Source: Boesenbergia rotunda (lineage: Eukaryota; Streptophyta; Magnoliopsida; Zingiberales; Zingiberaceae). From it: a DNA stretch of 64,000 nucleotides. Position numbers and translations under genes: made by a program. The first letter of the stretch is position 1, and each line of letters opens with the position of its first letter. The stretch spans positions 174,155 to 238,154 of the forward strand of contig JAGFNQ010000731.1 in assembly GCA_024364735.1 (NCBI GenBank), written 5' to 3'. The notes beneath the pieces were generated by a model that worked only from the letters and a program-made list of their open reading frames with translations, did not search any database and was not told the origin of the DNA. This document shows, one piece after another, positions 44,865-56,245 of this stretch.

Positions 44865-46885
44865 TGACGGACCCAAATAGACTGTCGCGAAAGTGGGTCT
44901 CAAATTTAGATATTTATATGAAAGCTGGAAACCCTTTTTGCAATCAAAATATGAAAACGTAGTAAAGGGGCCACAGGTCATATTTTTCCTCGGGACTAGT
45001 TGAAGGTTTGTTTGATTCGCGCTTGTATTTAGGTGTCGTTTGTGAATTTTGGGTTTCAAATAACAATTGGGTTTTGGTTTGCAATCGGAAATGAAAATGA
45101 AGTCACTTCACTGAATGAACTAAACAAGTGTGTTGCAATAAATAACTCAACCAATGAGGAGCTACTCGACCAAGGCCACTTAGCTAAATTTAGGAAACAA
45201 ATCTGAATTAAATGGCAGCCCAAATGCTGAGTAAGTGAATTAGAACTAGGCTGAAATTTCCGATTGAAGCTACTGCCAAACACTGATCTTGATACAAAAT
45301 GGAAGAAGTGAACAACCTTGATACTCAAAGGAAAATAAACTCTTGTGCCAAAACTGATAAGGAGTACCAAAATTAATACTAACAACTCTAAAATGAAAAC
45401 AATCGACTAGGCTTGAAAACCTTGCTATCAGTGAAAACCCTTGAAGAATTGAATGGACAAAATTTCGAGACAAGGATGGATAACTTCAGAAAATGAGCTT
45501 GACAGCAGGAATTCAGACATGAATTCAGAAATTTAACCACAGATGAAATGCACGAATCAAGCAGAACAAACTCAAATTCAAAGCAACCATCTAATGTTTC
45601 AGAAATGATTCGAAGAACTAATATTCATTAACACGTAATTCAGAAGCTTATCAACTCCCAATTGCAGAAATAACTGGACTGTGCAGAAATGGAGTCTGAT
45701 GCGTGATCTGCTCAAAAGTGCAGAAATAAAAATAAATGTGAATCACAACTTCGATCACAGGCATCAGCAACCATTTGTTATCTAATATCCCAGGAATTGA
45801 AACTAACATGAATTGAATTCAATTGAAGCTGCAAATCTAAGAATCCAAGTTGGCATGCATTAGCCGAATTCAGAGATTCGGCAGAAAACTGAAACGCAAG
45901 GGATACAGCTTAACAAAATTGCAGAAATGGATACCGAGACTTTGGAAATGAAACAAACTGAAAGGTAAATTCAGAAGAATAAACTTAAGCTAACTGATAC
46001 AAATAAAAGGACTGAGACGCAGCAGCCCCTAAAGCTGATACGCAGAATGAAGGCTGATACGCAGCAGAAAACAGGATACGCAAGTATTAAACAAGAAACC
46101 AAACTGAATTCAACTACAATTGTTAACTAACAACCGAACTAGCTAATTAACTGCATAATTGAAACTAATTGAAGCAGTAACAATTCATAAAACGAAGTTA
46201 ACGAATCTGAAACAAAAACAGAAACGAAACTAAAGCAGAGTAATGGAAATTACAGCTACTTTAACAAAATTAGCTAAAAATCTATCATCAACCCATGGAC
46301 GGTCCAGATTGATTTGGATGAAATCCAATGGCTGATTTTGCTCTGATCTGACCCAAACTTTCCAGTATGTTGATCAGGGGTCAGGATCTGCCTTGTGGTA
46401 GTCGGATCCTCCAGATTTGCAACGGATGGTCCAGATCAACCTAATCTTTGGATGGACGATCTAGAGCCCTCCGAGCTTGATCCAACGGTTGATTGAGCTC
46501 TGATTGGGATGAAACCTTCAGATCTTGATCAGAATGCTTGATCAACCCTAACCCTAGCTCGGATTGCTTCAGATGGTCCCGGATGGCTCAGATCTAGCCG
46601 CTTTTGAATCGGACGGCCCAGATTTAATCATAATCTTGATAACTCGATCCGGGTCACTTCCGACTCAAGTTCGACCCAATATGCCCTAGCTCCATGAACC
46701 TTTCATGCCTACAAAAATAGATCAAGAATTTAGTGGCCAAATAATTCAAATATGTGTAAATTTGCAATTAAGTCCAAAATAAGAGTAAGTTCTAAAACCT
46801 AGTGCAATTTCACAATTAAGCAATAAAAACATAGGTCAAACATGGATTTAAGCAATTAAAATAATCAACAAAATGGTATTTATCA
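44865..46885 (-). repeat. Athila-1 3' LTR (left), with a 0.5-kb deletion
   Basis: 2021 bases, TGACGGACCC to ATTTATCA. Nearly identical to the right LTR along its length, but about 500 bases present in the right copy (about 54695-55190) are missing at about 46290. Short ATCAA repeats are at both deletion ends. Confidence 0.9.
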
Positions 46886-46902
46886 ACTCCCCCACACTTA
46901 AC
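46886..46902 (-). promoter_or_regulatory. Polypurine tract of Athila-1
   Basis: On the minus strand TTAAGTGTGGGGGAG precedes the LTR start TGATAAATACC. Two further copies of the AAGTGTGGGGGAG core lie upstream in the element, at 48597-48611 and 49303-49318. Confidence 0.82.
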
Positions 46903-49142
46903 CTTGAGCGTCTCACGAAACTACTAAGTATGTATCCCCTAGATTTTCTTAAGCATAATTAGAAGCAAATGAAAAGAAATTACCTAAGGTTGTCAGTTCT
47001 CAAAAATCTAAGCTCTATGGATTAGTATCTTGTCCTTAAATCAACAACTTAGCCTTTTCATCCATCATGAGTCATTGAGATGAATTTAAATCACTAGTCT
47101 TTCAAGGAAAATTTTGGTGGCTCTCTCCTTAAGTTCTAAGTTGATGATGGAAGTGGAGCTCACTCATACACACATGCTTCTTGCACTACCATAGGCTTGC
47201 TTATTGTCTAATCTCCACCATTATTCATGATTAGGATCAACATCTACAAAAGCAAATGAAAACATAGAAAATGGTAAGAAATAGAGTAAAAACCAAGAAA
47301 ATGGAAAAATTGATGGAATGGGAGACTTGGTTGCTCAAAAATGTTTCCAATGTGCTTTGCCCCATCTTTACAGTCCTCTAGCGAAATCAAAAGTGATGGA
47401 GTGAAACTTGAATAAATTCCTTTGATTTGGATGAAAAACCCTTCCTTGATTTCCTTGTGCCAAGTTTACCAATTTTGTGCCAACCTTGCTTCCTTCTCTT
47501 TCCTCATCATCATTCTCTTCTTTTCCTTTCTCTATAGTACAGTCAAAAAATGAAATGGAATAAAGCTTGGACTCGGATGAGAAACATTGCAATGCCAAAA
47601 CTCTAATTGTGTCATTTCGACTCTTTGTTGTCTTTTCTCTCTTTTTTTTTATATATATGGTCAGCTGCTAACTTCTATTCTTGGTTTTCATTTTGCTCAA
47701 TCTTGTTGTGCTCATGCTCCCCAAATCCTTGTTCAGAAACTGACTCCACTCCAACCTGCCGTGAGCTTCAAATTCATGCTCTAGGGAAACCAATTCAGCC
47801 CTTAGTTGATACAAACTGCTCTATTCTTGGTTTTCATTTTTCCTATCTTGCCGAATGATCAACAACCCTTCATAGAATTTTTACAGCACTTTGCAGCTTG
47901 TTTTGCCTTCAGCTTGTATCATTTAGCAGCTCCAAGTCAAACTTCTCAGATTTCCAGCTTGTGATCAGCAGCTCAGATTTTCAGTTTTTGATTTTTTTTT
48001 TTGCAGCTTTTGACCAGCCTTTATTCAACCTCAATTCAGACTCTCTGATTCCGCACAGCTGCAATTGAGCTTATAGCATATGGTTCTGAGTTTTCCGAAC
48101 AAAGTGCAGCTGCAACTATGAGGAATTCTAATTCAATCATGCTTCACAGAAAATTTTTTTCTTGCTTTGGCACAAACAATTTTCTCACTGCTTTTTGAGT
48201 GCAAATTGTTTCCATTTCAGATTTTTGTCTTGGCACAGCTTCTTGGATCTTCAATTGATGATAAAGACTCTAGATGCTTCAATTGATTTCCATCCTTAAC
48301 CACTTCTTCTTGCTCATTTTTGACACAAACTAAATTCAACTTGGCAAATGTATTTCTTTCCATCTCCTTTTGTTTATAACTGAATTTCTCAGCTTCCTTT
48401 TGCAAATTCTTGCTCTTGCGTGCCACTTGGACTTGGCACAGCTTCATTCTTCCCAGATTTGCAATGAGAGAACAATTCCACCTCCCATTCACAACTAAAT
48501 ACTTACTTCCTTGAGGCAAAGCTCAACTCAAATGGCCATATTTTTTTTCAAAATGAAGTGCTTCCTTGATGAAAACTCATTCCAAATCACTAATCACTCC
48601 CCCACACTTAAATCTTTGTCCGTCTCGGGCAAAGTAGCATTAAGAAACCTTTCAAACAACAAGTCCATAGAAAAGTGAGGGTAAGAGTAAGAAATAAGTG
48701 AAGAAAAATGGAATGAACATGATTTTTGCCAAAATTGATATGGAAAGGTAAATAAAGTGGATAGCCTTTATAGATGTGATCCAATCATTGAAATATGATT
48801 TTGAAAGAACCTAGGCAAGTTCTAGAGTACAATAACATATGTGTGTCACAAATATAAGGCTAATTCTCACTAGGCAAAAATAATTCATCTCAAGTCTTCA
48901 ATTAAGAATCTAAAACCAAGTAGTACTCAAGCATCCAAGATTTCATCCATGAACTTAAACCCTAAGTTTTAACAACCAAATTTAATTTATTTCCAAAAGA
49001 CTCTAACATGCCATGAAGATAACCTAAAGGGATACATTTATTCCTAGGCATGCAAGAGAAAGTGTTAAAAGAAAAGACATGGTATTTACAATGACTTTTA
49101 TTCATGTTACTCTACTCACGTATTTATTAGCAAGAACTCATT
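46903..49142 (-). other. Athila-1 non-coding 3' region
   Basis: About 2.2 kb between the last ORF and the PPT. There is no protein I recognise: a 100-codon frame at 48217-48519 (minus) is Lys/Glu-rich but unsupported. It contains the PPT-like CTCCCCCACACTT at 48597-48611. In other Athila elements this zone may hold an env-like ORF. None is seen here. Confidence 0.6.
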
Positions 49143-50051
49143 TTAAAAGTGAAAACATGCAATAAAGGAAAAGGCAAGAAAGATCAAACTCCCTTTTATT
49201 TCTGACGGTCGGAGTCTATCAAGGAACAGCCTCCATCGTGGTAGTGGAGGAGTCAGGGTGTGCGAAAGAGCTTCTTTTATTTGTTTAACTTTACGGTGCA
49301 TCGCTCCCCCACACTTGGACTTAATAGCAATCTGTTCAGGTGGCCGAAGATTATTTAGATACAAGACCCATTTAAGAGGTAGAGTTTTTCGAATTAAAGT
49401 AAAATCTACTCCCTCTTTATTCTTTTTGGAACACCTTCCAGGAGGTTTGAGTCTGTTCAGATGAAGCACCCACTCCATAAGTCTTTTGGACCCTGCAAGG
49501 TAAGAAAGAAATGAAACAATATCAGTCTTTGTATAAAATGTATCCAAAAATGCATCACATCCAATAAAATCAATTTCCGACACCTCAAGAAATTTTTCAC
49601 AATTAATATCCACTGAAAATGTGTCAAGCAATGCATTGTAACCCATGAAATCAATTTGAGGCACCTCTATAATTTTTTCACATTCAAATTCAGCATAATA
49701 TATAGCAAGAGATTCATCACAATAAATAACATCAATTTCAGGCATCTCCAAAAAATTTTCACACTCAGTTTCTACATAAGATATATCAATAAATGTGTCA
49801 CAACGAATAAAATCAAGCCTGGGTGCCTCTATGGAATTTTCATCATTATTTCTCACAAAAAATGTATCAATACATGCTTCACCTGCAATTTTAGACATCT
49901 TCCTGAAATTTTCTAATGGAAAAGAAGAAATACTTACCTGATCACTCTGAAAAATGTTTGTTGGGTCTACAAGAAATACCTCCATCTCAGGCTCAAATTC
50001 AGGTGAACATTCAACTGGAATAGGTGATCCTTGTGTACTTGCTCCCATCAT
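49143..50051 (-). CDS. Unrecognised repeat-containing ORF of Athila-1 (302 aa)
   Basis: The open frame starts with MMGASTQGSPIPVE and in fact stays open further upstream to about 50262 (through DSLDSKTEALPDF), in another frame than protease. Residues about 55-170 are four to five imperfect 28-residue repeats of the type ECENFLEMPEIDVIYCDESL / NCEKFLEVSEIDFIGCDAFL. The C-terminal half has three copies of W-x-L-x-L-x-x-L-[RK]-P-[PS] (MEWVLHLNRLKPP, KWVLYLNNLRPP, RWRLFLDRLRPS). No enzyme motif, signal peptide or clear membrane segment, apart from a hydrophobic tail. It sits where RT would start. Function unknown. Confidence 0.55.
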   Translation of the reverse strand: MMGASTQGSPIPVECSPEFEPEMEVFLVDPTNIFQSDQVSISSFPLENFRKMSKIAGEACIDTFFVRNNDENSIEAPRLDFIRCDTFIDISYVETECENFLEMPEIDVIYCDESLAIYYAEFECEKIIEVPQIDFMGYNALLDTFSVDINCEKFLEVSEIDFIGCDAFLDTFYTKTDIVSFLSYLAGSKRLMEWVLHLNRLKPPGRCSKKNKEGVDFTLIRKTLPLKWVLYLNNLRPPEQIAIKSKCGGAMHRKVKQIKEALSHTLTPPLPRWRLFLDRLRPSEIKGSLIFLAFSFIACFHF

Positions 50052-50287
50052 GCAAGTCCCTACACTTTTTGAAAATGTTGGTGGTCCCTGGGGCTCTGTG
50101 CAATCCCCTACACCTATAGAATCCTCTTCTGTGCATGCCTCCTTAGTAATACCTGCAACAACCTTATTAAAAAGATTAGGACTATCAATAGCAATATCAT
50201 CACAAAATAGAAAACAAGAAAAATCCGGTAAAGCTTCAGTTTTGGAATCAAGGCTGTCACATGCTTTTCATCTATCTCCTCAGCTTC

Positions 50288-51028
50288 CTATGAAATTAAA
50301 GCTCCTCCCACTATATCAAATTCACCATCATCATCAATAATCTGTGCCTCAATAGTCTCATCTGTGGTGTCCAAGCTCAGAATAGAATGATCTCTCCTAG
50401 GGTCCTTCATGGCATCGAAAATGCTAAACTGGACTACTGTGTCTCCCACCTCCATCGAAAGTGTGCCAGCATAAACATCAATCTTTGTTTTGGCCGTCTT
50501 CAGAAAAGGCCTCCCAAGGATGAGTGGGGATCTACGTGCAAGATATTCTCCTTCCATGTCTAGAATGTAGAAGTCCGCAGGGAAAATCAACTCCTTCACT
50601 TTAACCAACACATCTTCAATAACCCCTGTCGGGCGGGCCTGGCTTCTGTCTGCTAGCTGAATCACAACTCCAGTGGGCTGTAGAGGGCCAATGCCAAGCA
50701 TCTGGAAGACCGTCCTGGGCATGACATTAATGGAAGCTCCTAAATCCAACATGGCATCATGTAGCGTGGTGCTTCCTATCTCACAAGATACAGTAAACAT
50801 GCCAGGGTCTTCACATTTCTGAGGTATGGCATGGATGAGTGATGAAACATTTTTCCCAATGCTGACCAATTCATTTTCCTTAAGTCTCTTCTTGTGAACA
50901 CAAAGATCCTTCAGAAATTTTGCATACTTAGGAACCTGTTTAATCATTGTCAGCAAGGGCACATTAATTTCTACTTTGCTAAAAGGTTTTACCAGTTCAT
51001 TGTACTCTTTGGTTTTCTCCTCCTCCAC
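50288..51028 (-). pseudogene. pol: Athila-1 protease
   Basis: 246 codons continue the gag frame after a single TAA (51029-51031). The stretch has LLTMIKQVPKYAKFLKDLC, then the aspartic protease DLGASINVMP (Asp at about residue 95), ADRSQARPTGVIEDVLVKV and ILGRPFLKTAKTKIDV. D-L-G-A-S in place of D-[ST]-G is usual for Athila proteases. The rest of the domain looks complete. The frame ends at GGALIS. Confidence 0.85.
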
Positions 51029-53095
51029 TTATCTTTTTGTTGGAGTTCTCCCCTGTGGAAAAGGCAAGGGCACCCTAAATTCTTCCTCTTGAATTGAAGA
51101 TGGAAGGGCTGAGTTGTGAGCTGCTGCCTTGTTTTTTGGAGCTGCTGTAAAATCTATTTTGCCACTGATTTCTTCTCCGTTTTCCACCAAAATTGGGGGA
51201 TTGCTAGATGAGGAAGTTGGGCACGGGCTAGGGGTGGTATCCACTGAATTTGGAGTGGTTTCGGCACTGATTTGGGCTGGAAATGAACATGCTGCCCTGT
51301 TTTCAGAAAATTCAGCTCTTGGGTCATTTTGAGTTGATGCCACCTTCCCACTTCTCAAATAAATAGCGCTAACATTTCCCTTTGGGTTGGGAACTGCTTG
51401 GGAAGGTAGTTGGCTTGATCCTTGAGCTTTAAGTTGATTCACATCATTAGCCAATTGTCCCATTTGTCTTCCGAGGTTTTGTAAAGCTCCAATGATATCA
51501 TCCTGCTGTAATTGTTGGAATTGGGGCTGTTGGGGCTGATTGGAGTTATGAAATTGCTGTTGAATTGGTTGATAAGTAGGTTGGAATGTGGGTTGAATTT
51601 GCTGAGAATTACAACCTTGAAAATTCTGATTTTGTAGTTGAAATGGTTGTTGTGGAGATTGAAATTGATTGGGCTAAAATTCTTGATTGTGTGGCTGAAA
51701 ACTTTGATTCCAAGGCTGGAAATTTTGCTGGTTTTGAGGTTGGAAAGTTGAGAATGGTTGAAATCCTTGCTGCCCTTGCTGATATGGCTGGAATTGAGGC
51801 TGCGATTGCTGAAATAGGGGCTGAGTTATTTCCTGGAAATGCTGATTTGGAGGCTGATTTTGCAGATTTTGAGCTTGAATTTGCTGTGGCTGCTGAAAAG
51901 ATGGTTGAGGCTGCTGGAAATTATGGTGAGGTTGCTGCAAATGCTTCGTTTGAGGGTTTTGTTGGCAAAAAGAGTTCCCATATTTGAGATTTGGGTGGTC
52001 CCTCCAACCGGGATTGTAAGTAGAGGAGTAAGGATTGTTTCTTACTTGAAATTGTCCTCTTACCAATGCTGCTACTGTCTCGTCTTGTTGGAGGGTGGGA
52101 CATGAATCTGAAGTGTGCTCTTGACTAGAGCAAATGCCACACACACTCATAACTTGACTTGACTGTGGAGGTACTGAAGGAGTTGAATTTTTTCTTGCAA
52201 CAGTTAGTTAAATTTGCTTAACAGCCGATGTGAGCTCCATCAATGCATTCATAACCTCCTTCTGATCAGTAGGAACTACTTGAACTTCACCTACTCCTCT
52301 GGTGGTCAAGGCTCTGCTTCCAAATTGTTGGGAATTCTTAGCCATATTTGAAATGAGCTCCCTAGCTTGCATTGGCGTTTTGTTCACTAGGGCCCCTCCA
52401 GCTGCAGCATCTATCATAATCCTGTCCATCTGCAGCAATCCCTCATAAAAGTACTGAATCAAAAGTTGCTCGCTGATCTGATGCTGAGGACAACTTGAAC
52501 ATAACTTGTTGAATCTCTCCCAGTAATCATAGAGTGTCTCACCCACCACTTGCTGAATTCCACAGATGCTTTTTCTGATTATTGTTGTTCTGGAGGCTGG
52601 GAAATATTTTTCCAAAAATGCTTTCTTCATGGAGATCCAACTAGACACGTGCCCCGTGGGTAGATAGTAAAACCAGTCTTTTGCTGCTCCTGTCAGTGTG
52701 AAGGGAAAAGCTTTCAGCTTGATATCTTCTTCAGAAATGCCCTGAGGCTTCATAGTAGAGCATACAACATGGAATTCGTGCAGGTGCCTATTTGGATCCT
52801 CTCCAGATAATCCTTGAAATTTAGGCAGCAAATTGATGAGTCCAGATCTGAGCTCGAAATCTCCCGCCAGCTCTGGATAAGCAATGCTGGAGTACTGAAA
52901 TGAAGTATCTGGTGCTGCGAGTTCCTTCATAGTTCTCTGGTGGTCTGCCATGATACTGCCTGAGTGAGTGAAAATAGTCTGAATAGGAGGGATGTCTGTA
53001 GTCTCAGAAAGAATGCCCTGGCTTCTCCTGGCTCTGAAAGTCCTCTCAATCTCAGGGTCGAATTCTTCTAGATCACCACCTGTAGACCTAGTCAT
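51029..53095 (-). pseudogene. gag: Athila-1 gag with zinc knuckle, two in-frame stops plus one at its end
   Basis: The likely start is MTRSTGGDLEEFDPEIERTF at 53095; the hydrophobic stretch upstream is leader sequence. The Retrotrans_gag domain (LINLLPKFQGLSGEDPNRHL, AFPFTLTGAAKDWFYYLP, EKYFPASRTTIIRKSICGI, ETLYDYWERFNKLC) lies within the first 230 residues. One TAA at 52208 separates it from CGICSSQEHTSDSC, a CCHC knuckle. A Gln/Phe-rich stretch follows, then a TAA at about 51674, QLANDVNQLKAQG and a Pro/Ser-rich linker. The frame does not shift through protease, so gag-protease is one ORF with three stops. Confidence 0.87.
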
Positions 53096-53239
53096 AAAAT
53101 AAAACAAATCGCAGTAAAAGTAGATAAAGAGATAAAACAAATAAAATAAAATCAAATGATATAGCAATAAGCACAAAAATAAATCAAGAAAGATGTGAAA
53201 TAAATGCACAAGCAAAAATCAAACAAATCAACTAGTTGC

Positions 53240-53258
53240 TTCCCCGGCAATGGCGCCA
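53240..53258 (-). promoter_or_regulatory. Primer binding site of Athila-1 (tRNA-Asp type)
   Basis: TGGCGCCATTGCCGGGGA on the minus strand, six bases inside the LTR (AATTTT spacer), resembles the Athila PBS TGGCGCCGTTGCCGGGGA. Confidence 0.88.
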
Positions 53259-53264
53259 AAAATT

Positions 53265-55781
53265 TGACGGACCCAAATAGACTGTCACGAAAGTGGGTCT
53301 CAAATTTAGATATTTATATGAAAGCTAGAAACCCTTTTTGCAATCAAAATATGAAAACGTAGTAAAGGGGCCACAGGTCATATTTTTCCTCGGGACTAGT
53401 TGAAGGTTTGTTTGATTCGCGCTTGTATTTAGGTGTCGTTTGTGAATTTTGGGTTTCAAATAACAATTGGGTTTTGGTTTGCAATCGGAAATGAAAATGA
53501 AGTCACTTCACTGAATGAACTAAACCAGTGTGTTGCAATAAATAACTCAACCAATGAGGAGCTACTCAACTAAGGCCACTTAGCTAAATTTAGGAAACAA
53601 ATTTGAATTAAATGGCAGCCCAATTGCTGAGTAAGTGAATTAGAACTAGGATGAAATTTCCGATTGAAGCTACTGCCAAACACTGATCTTGATACAAAAT
53701 GGAAGAAGTGAACAACCTTGATACTCAAAGAAAAATAAACTCTTGTGCCAAAACTGATAAGGAGTACCAAAATTAATACTAACAACTCTAAAATGAAAAC
53801 AATCGACTAGGCTTGAAAACCTTGCTATCAGTGAAAACCCTTGAAGAATTGAATGGACAAAATTTCGACCAAGGATGGATAACTTCAGAAATGGAGCTTG
53901 ACAGCAGGAATTCAGACATAGAATTCAGAAATTTAACCACAGATGAAATGCACGAATCAAGCAGAACAAACTCAAATTCAAAGCAACCATCTAATGTTTC
54001 AGAAATGATGCAAAGAACTAATATTCATTGACACATAATTCAGCAGCTTATCAACTCCCAATTGTAGAAATAAATAGACTATGCAGAAATGGAGTCTGAT
54101 GCGTGATCTGCTCAAAAGTGCAGAAATAAAAACTAAATGTGAATCACAACTTCGATCACAGGCATCATCAACTATTTGTTATCTAATATCCCAGGAATTG
54201 AAACTAACATGAATTGAATTCAATTGAAGCTGCAATTTTAAGAATCCAAGTTGGCACGCATGAGCAGAATTCAGAGGTTCGGCAGAAAACTGAAACGCAA
54301 GGGATACAGCTTAACAAAATTACAGAAATGGATACCGAGGCTTTGGAAATGAAGCAAACTGAAAGGTAAATTCAGAAGAATAAACTTAAGCTAATTGATA
54401 CAAATAAAAGGACTGAGACGCAGCAGCCCCTAGAGCTGATACGCAGAATGAAGGCTGATACGCAGCAGAAAACAGGATACGCAAGTAGTTAAACAAGAAA
54501 CCAAACTGAATTCAACTACAATTGTTAACTAACAACTGAACTAGCTGATTAACTGCATAATTGAAACTAAGTAAAGCAGTAACAATTTATAAAATGAAGT
54601 TAACGAATCTGAAACAAAAACAGAAACGAAACTAAAGCAGTAATGGAAATTACAGCTACTTTAACAGAAATTAGCTAAAAATCTATCATCAACCCCTTCT
54701 CTCAGCTCAAGAACACCTTGTTCGTCACGCAAGGAAGAGTCTCGAACCCCTAAGCTCAACAAACCGATGGGAAAACTGAATCTGCAAGTCATCCAACTTA
54801 GCTCTGCCCAAATATGAAAACCCCTTCGATCTTCTCAATCCTTGTTTTGTCCAATTGTTCTGATGGCTTGGGAATGATCCGAGCTTATCCGAGAACCCCT
54901 CCAGATAGCTCGGATGGATGATGGATTGAACAAAACTGAGATTGAAGGCAATCCATGGCAGAGTTGATGAGACCTCAATCATGCTCTGTTCTTGGGCAAT
55001 TTAGGGCTGGAAACATCACGGCATCAGCTTCCCGAAGATCTGGAACTTGCTCTAAGATCGGAATTGATGGGTCGCGCCAACAGATTGAAGAAAAACTCAA
55101 GAATAATTGAAGAACAAACGAAGAAATGGAAGCTTGCGGCGAAGACGCGACAATGCTGAAGAGCTGGGCAAGTTTGATTAAATACTTATCAATGGATGGT
55201 CTAGATTGATTTGGATGAATCCAACAGTTGATTTTGCTCTGATCTGACCCAAACTTTCCAGATGTTGATCAGGGGTCAGGATCTGCCTTGTGGTAGCTAG
55301 GATCCTCTAGATTTGCAACGGATGGTCCAGATCAACCTAATCTTTGGATGGACGATCTAGAGCCCTCCGAGCTTGATCCAACGGTTGATTGAGCTCTGAT
55401 TGGGATGAAACCTTCAGATCTTGATCAGAATGCTTGATCAACCCTAACCCTAGCTCGAATTGCTTCAGATGGTCTCGGATGGCTCAGATCTAGTCGCTTT
55501 TGAATCGGACGGCCCAGATTTAATCATAATCTTGATAACTCGATCCGGGTCACTTCCGACTCAAGTTCGACCCAATATGCCCTAGCTCCATGAACCTTTC
55601 ATGCCTACAAAAATAGATCAAGAATTTAGTGGTCAAATAATCCAAATATATGTAAATTTGCAATTAAGTCCAAAATCAGAGTAAGTTCTAAAACCTAGGG
55701 CAATTTCACAATTAAGCAATAAAAACATAGGTCAAACATGGATTTAAGCAATTAAAATAATCAACAAAATGGTATTTATCA
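53265..55781 (-). repeat. Athila-1 5' LTR (right)
   Basis: 2517 bases, TGACGGACCC to ATTTATCA, the longer copy. It includes the segment missing from the left LTR. The Athila-type solo LTR at 10798-13343 (2546 bases) has a similar full length. Confidence 0.9.
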
Positions 55782-55786
55782 ATACC

Positions 55787-56245
55787 GAACAGGCCCTCGA
55801 GAATTCCCGACACCGGGAACGTCTAGCCTCCGAGAAGGTCGTGTCGGTCACCCATGATCTCCTTCAGGTGACGCAGGGGAGAGATCAGCTCCAGGTACGA
55901 GAGAAGGAGCTTCAGAGACAAATGGAGTCCCAGCTTCTGCTGGCTGCTGACCGTGCCTTTGCCCTAGAGGATGACATAGCCCAAGCTAGGGCGGATGCAC
56001 GGGCGGCATCTGAGAAGCTCAAGGAAGCCCTACTGGAGCAAGAGGATATGTTTGCTGAATTAAGGTGGCTAAGATAGTCCGTTGAGGCTGCCGAGGCTTC
56101 TGCTGCTCGGGAGGCAGAGAGGGGTTTCAAGGCGAAGTTCCTGGGCTCGGAGCAGTTTCGCGCCATCGTAGCCGACCAAGTAATGGAGCGTTTACAGCAG
56201 GGCTTTCATGGGGCCCTCGGTGGGCTAAAGAAAGGAAAATTCTGA
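55787..56245 (+). pseudogene. Gypsy-I antisense ORF, 3' exon
   Basis: It continues the frame cut at 44864: EQALENSRHRERLASEKV, a long coiled coil (LQVREKELQRQMESQLLLAA, DDIAQARADARAASEKLKEAL), one TAG at about 56075, and then KFLGSEQFRAIVADQVMERL...GFHGALGGLKKGKF to the stop at about 56245. The final module corresponds to SPTFGQ...MANMF in the Gypsy-E antisense ORF, so the two proteins are related. A multimeric structural or regulatory protein is a possibility, but the function is unknown. Confidence 0.72.

Larger units (their letters stand above)
44865..55781 (-). mobile_element. Athila-1: structurally complete Athila-like element lacking RT and integrase
   Basis: Two LTRs, a tRNA-Asp-type PBS (TGGCGCCATTGCCGGGGA), a PPT and a perfect ATACC duplication (44860-44864, 55782-55786) define a 10.9-kb minus-strand element. 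Removing it joins LLEDT to EQALENS in the antisense ORF of Gypsy-I. Internally it has gag, a zinc knuckle, a protease, one more ORF (49143-50051) and a long non-coding 3' part. No RT, RNase H or integrase was found. Confidence 0.9.

Noticed and set aside
48217..48519. 100-codon minus-strand frame in the 3' part of Athila-1, possible env-like gene
   Set aside because: No signal peptide or membrane segment and no recognisable motif; too short to support an envelope-like call.
51586..51987. 133-codon + frame rich in Glu and Ala
   Set aside because: It is the complement of the Gln/Phe-rich stretch of Athila-1 gag on the minus strand.
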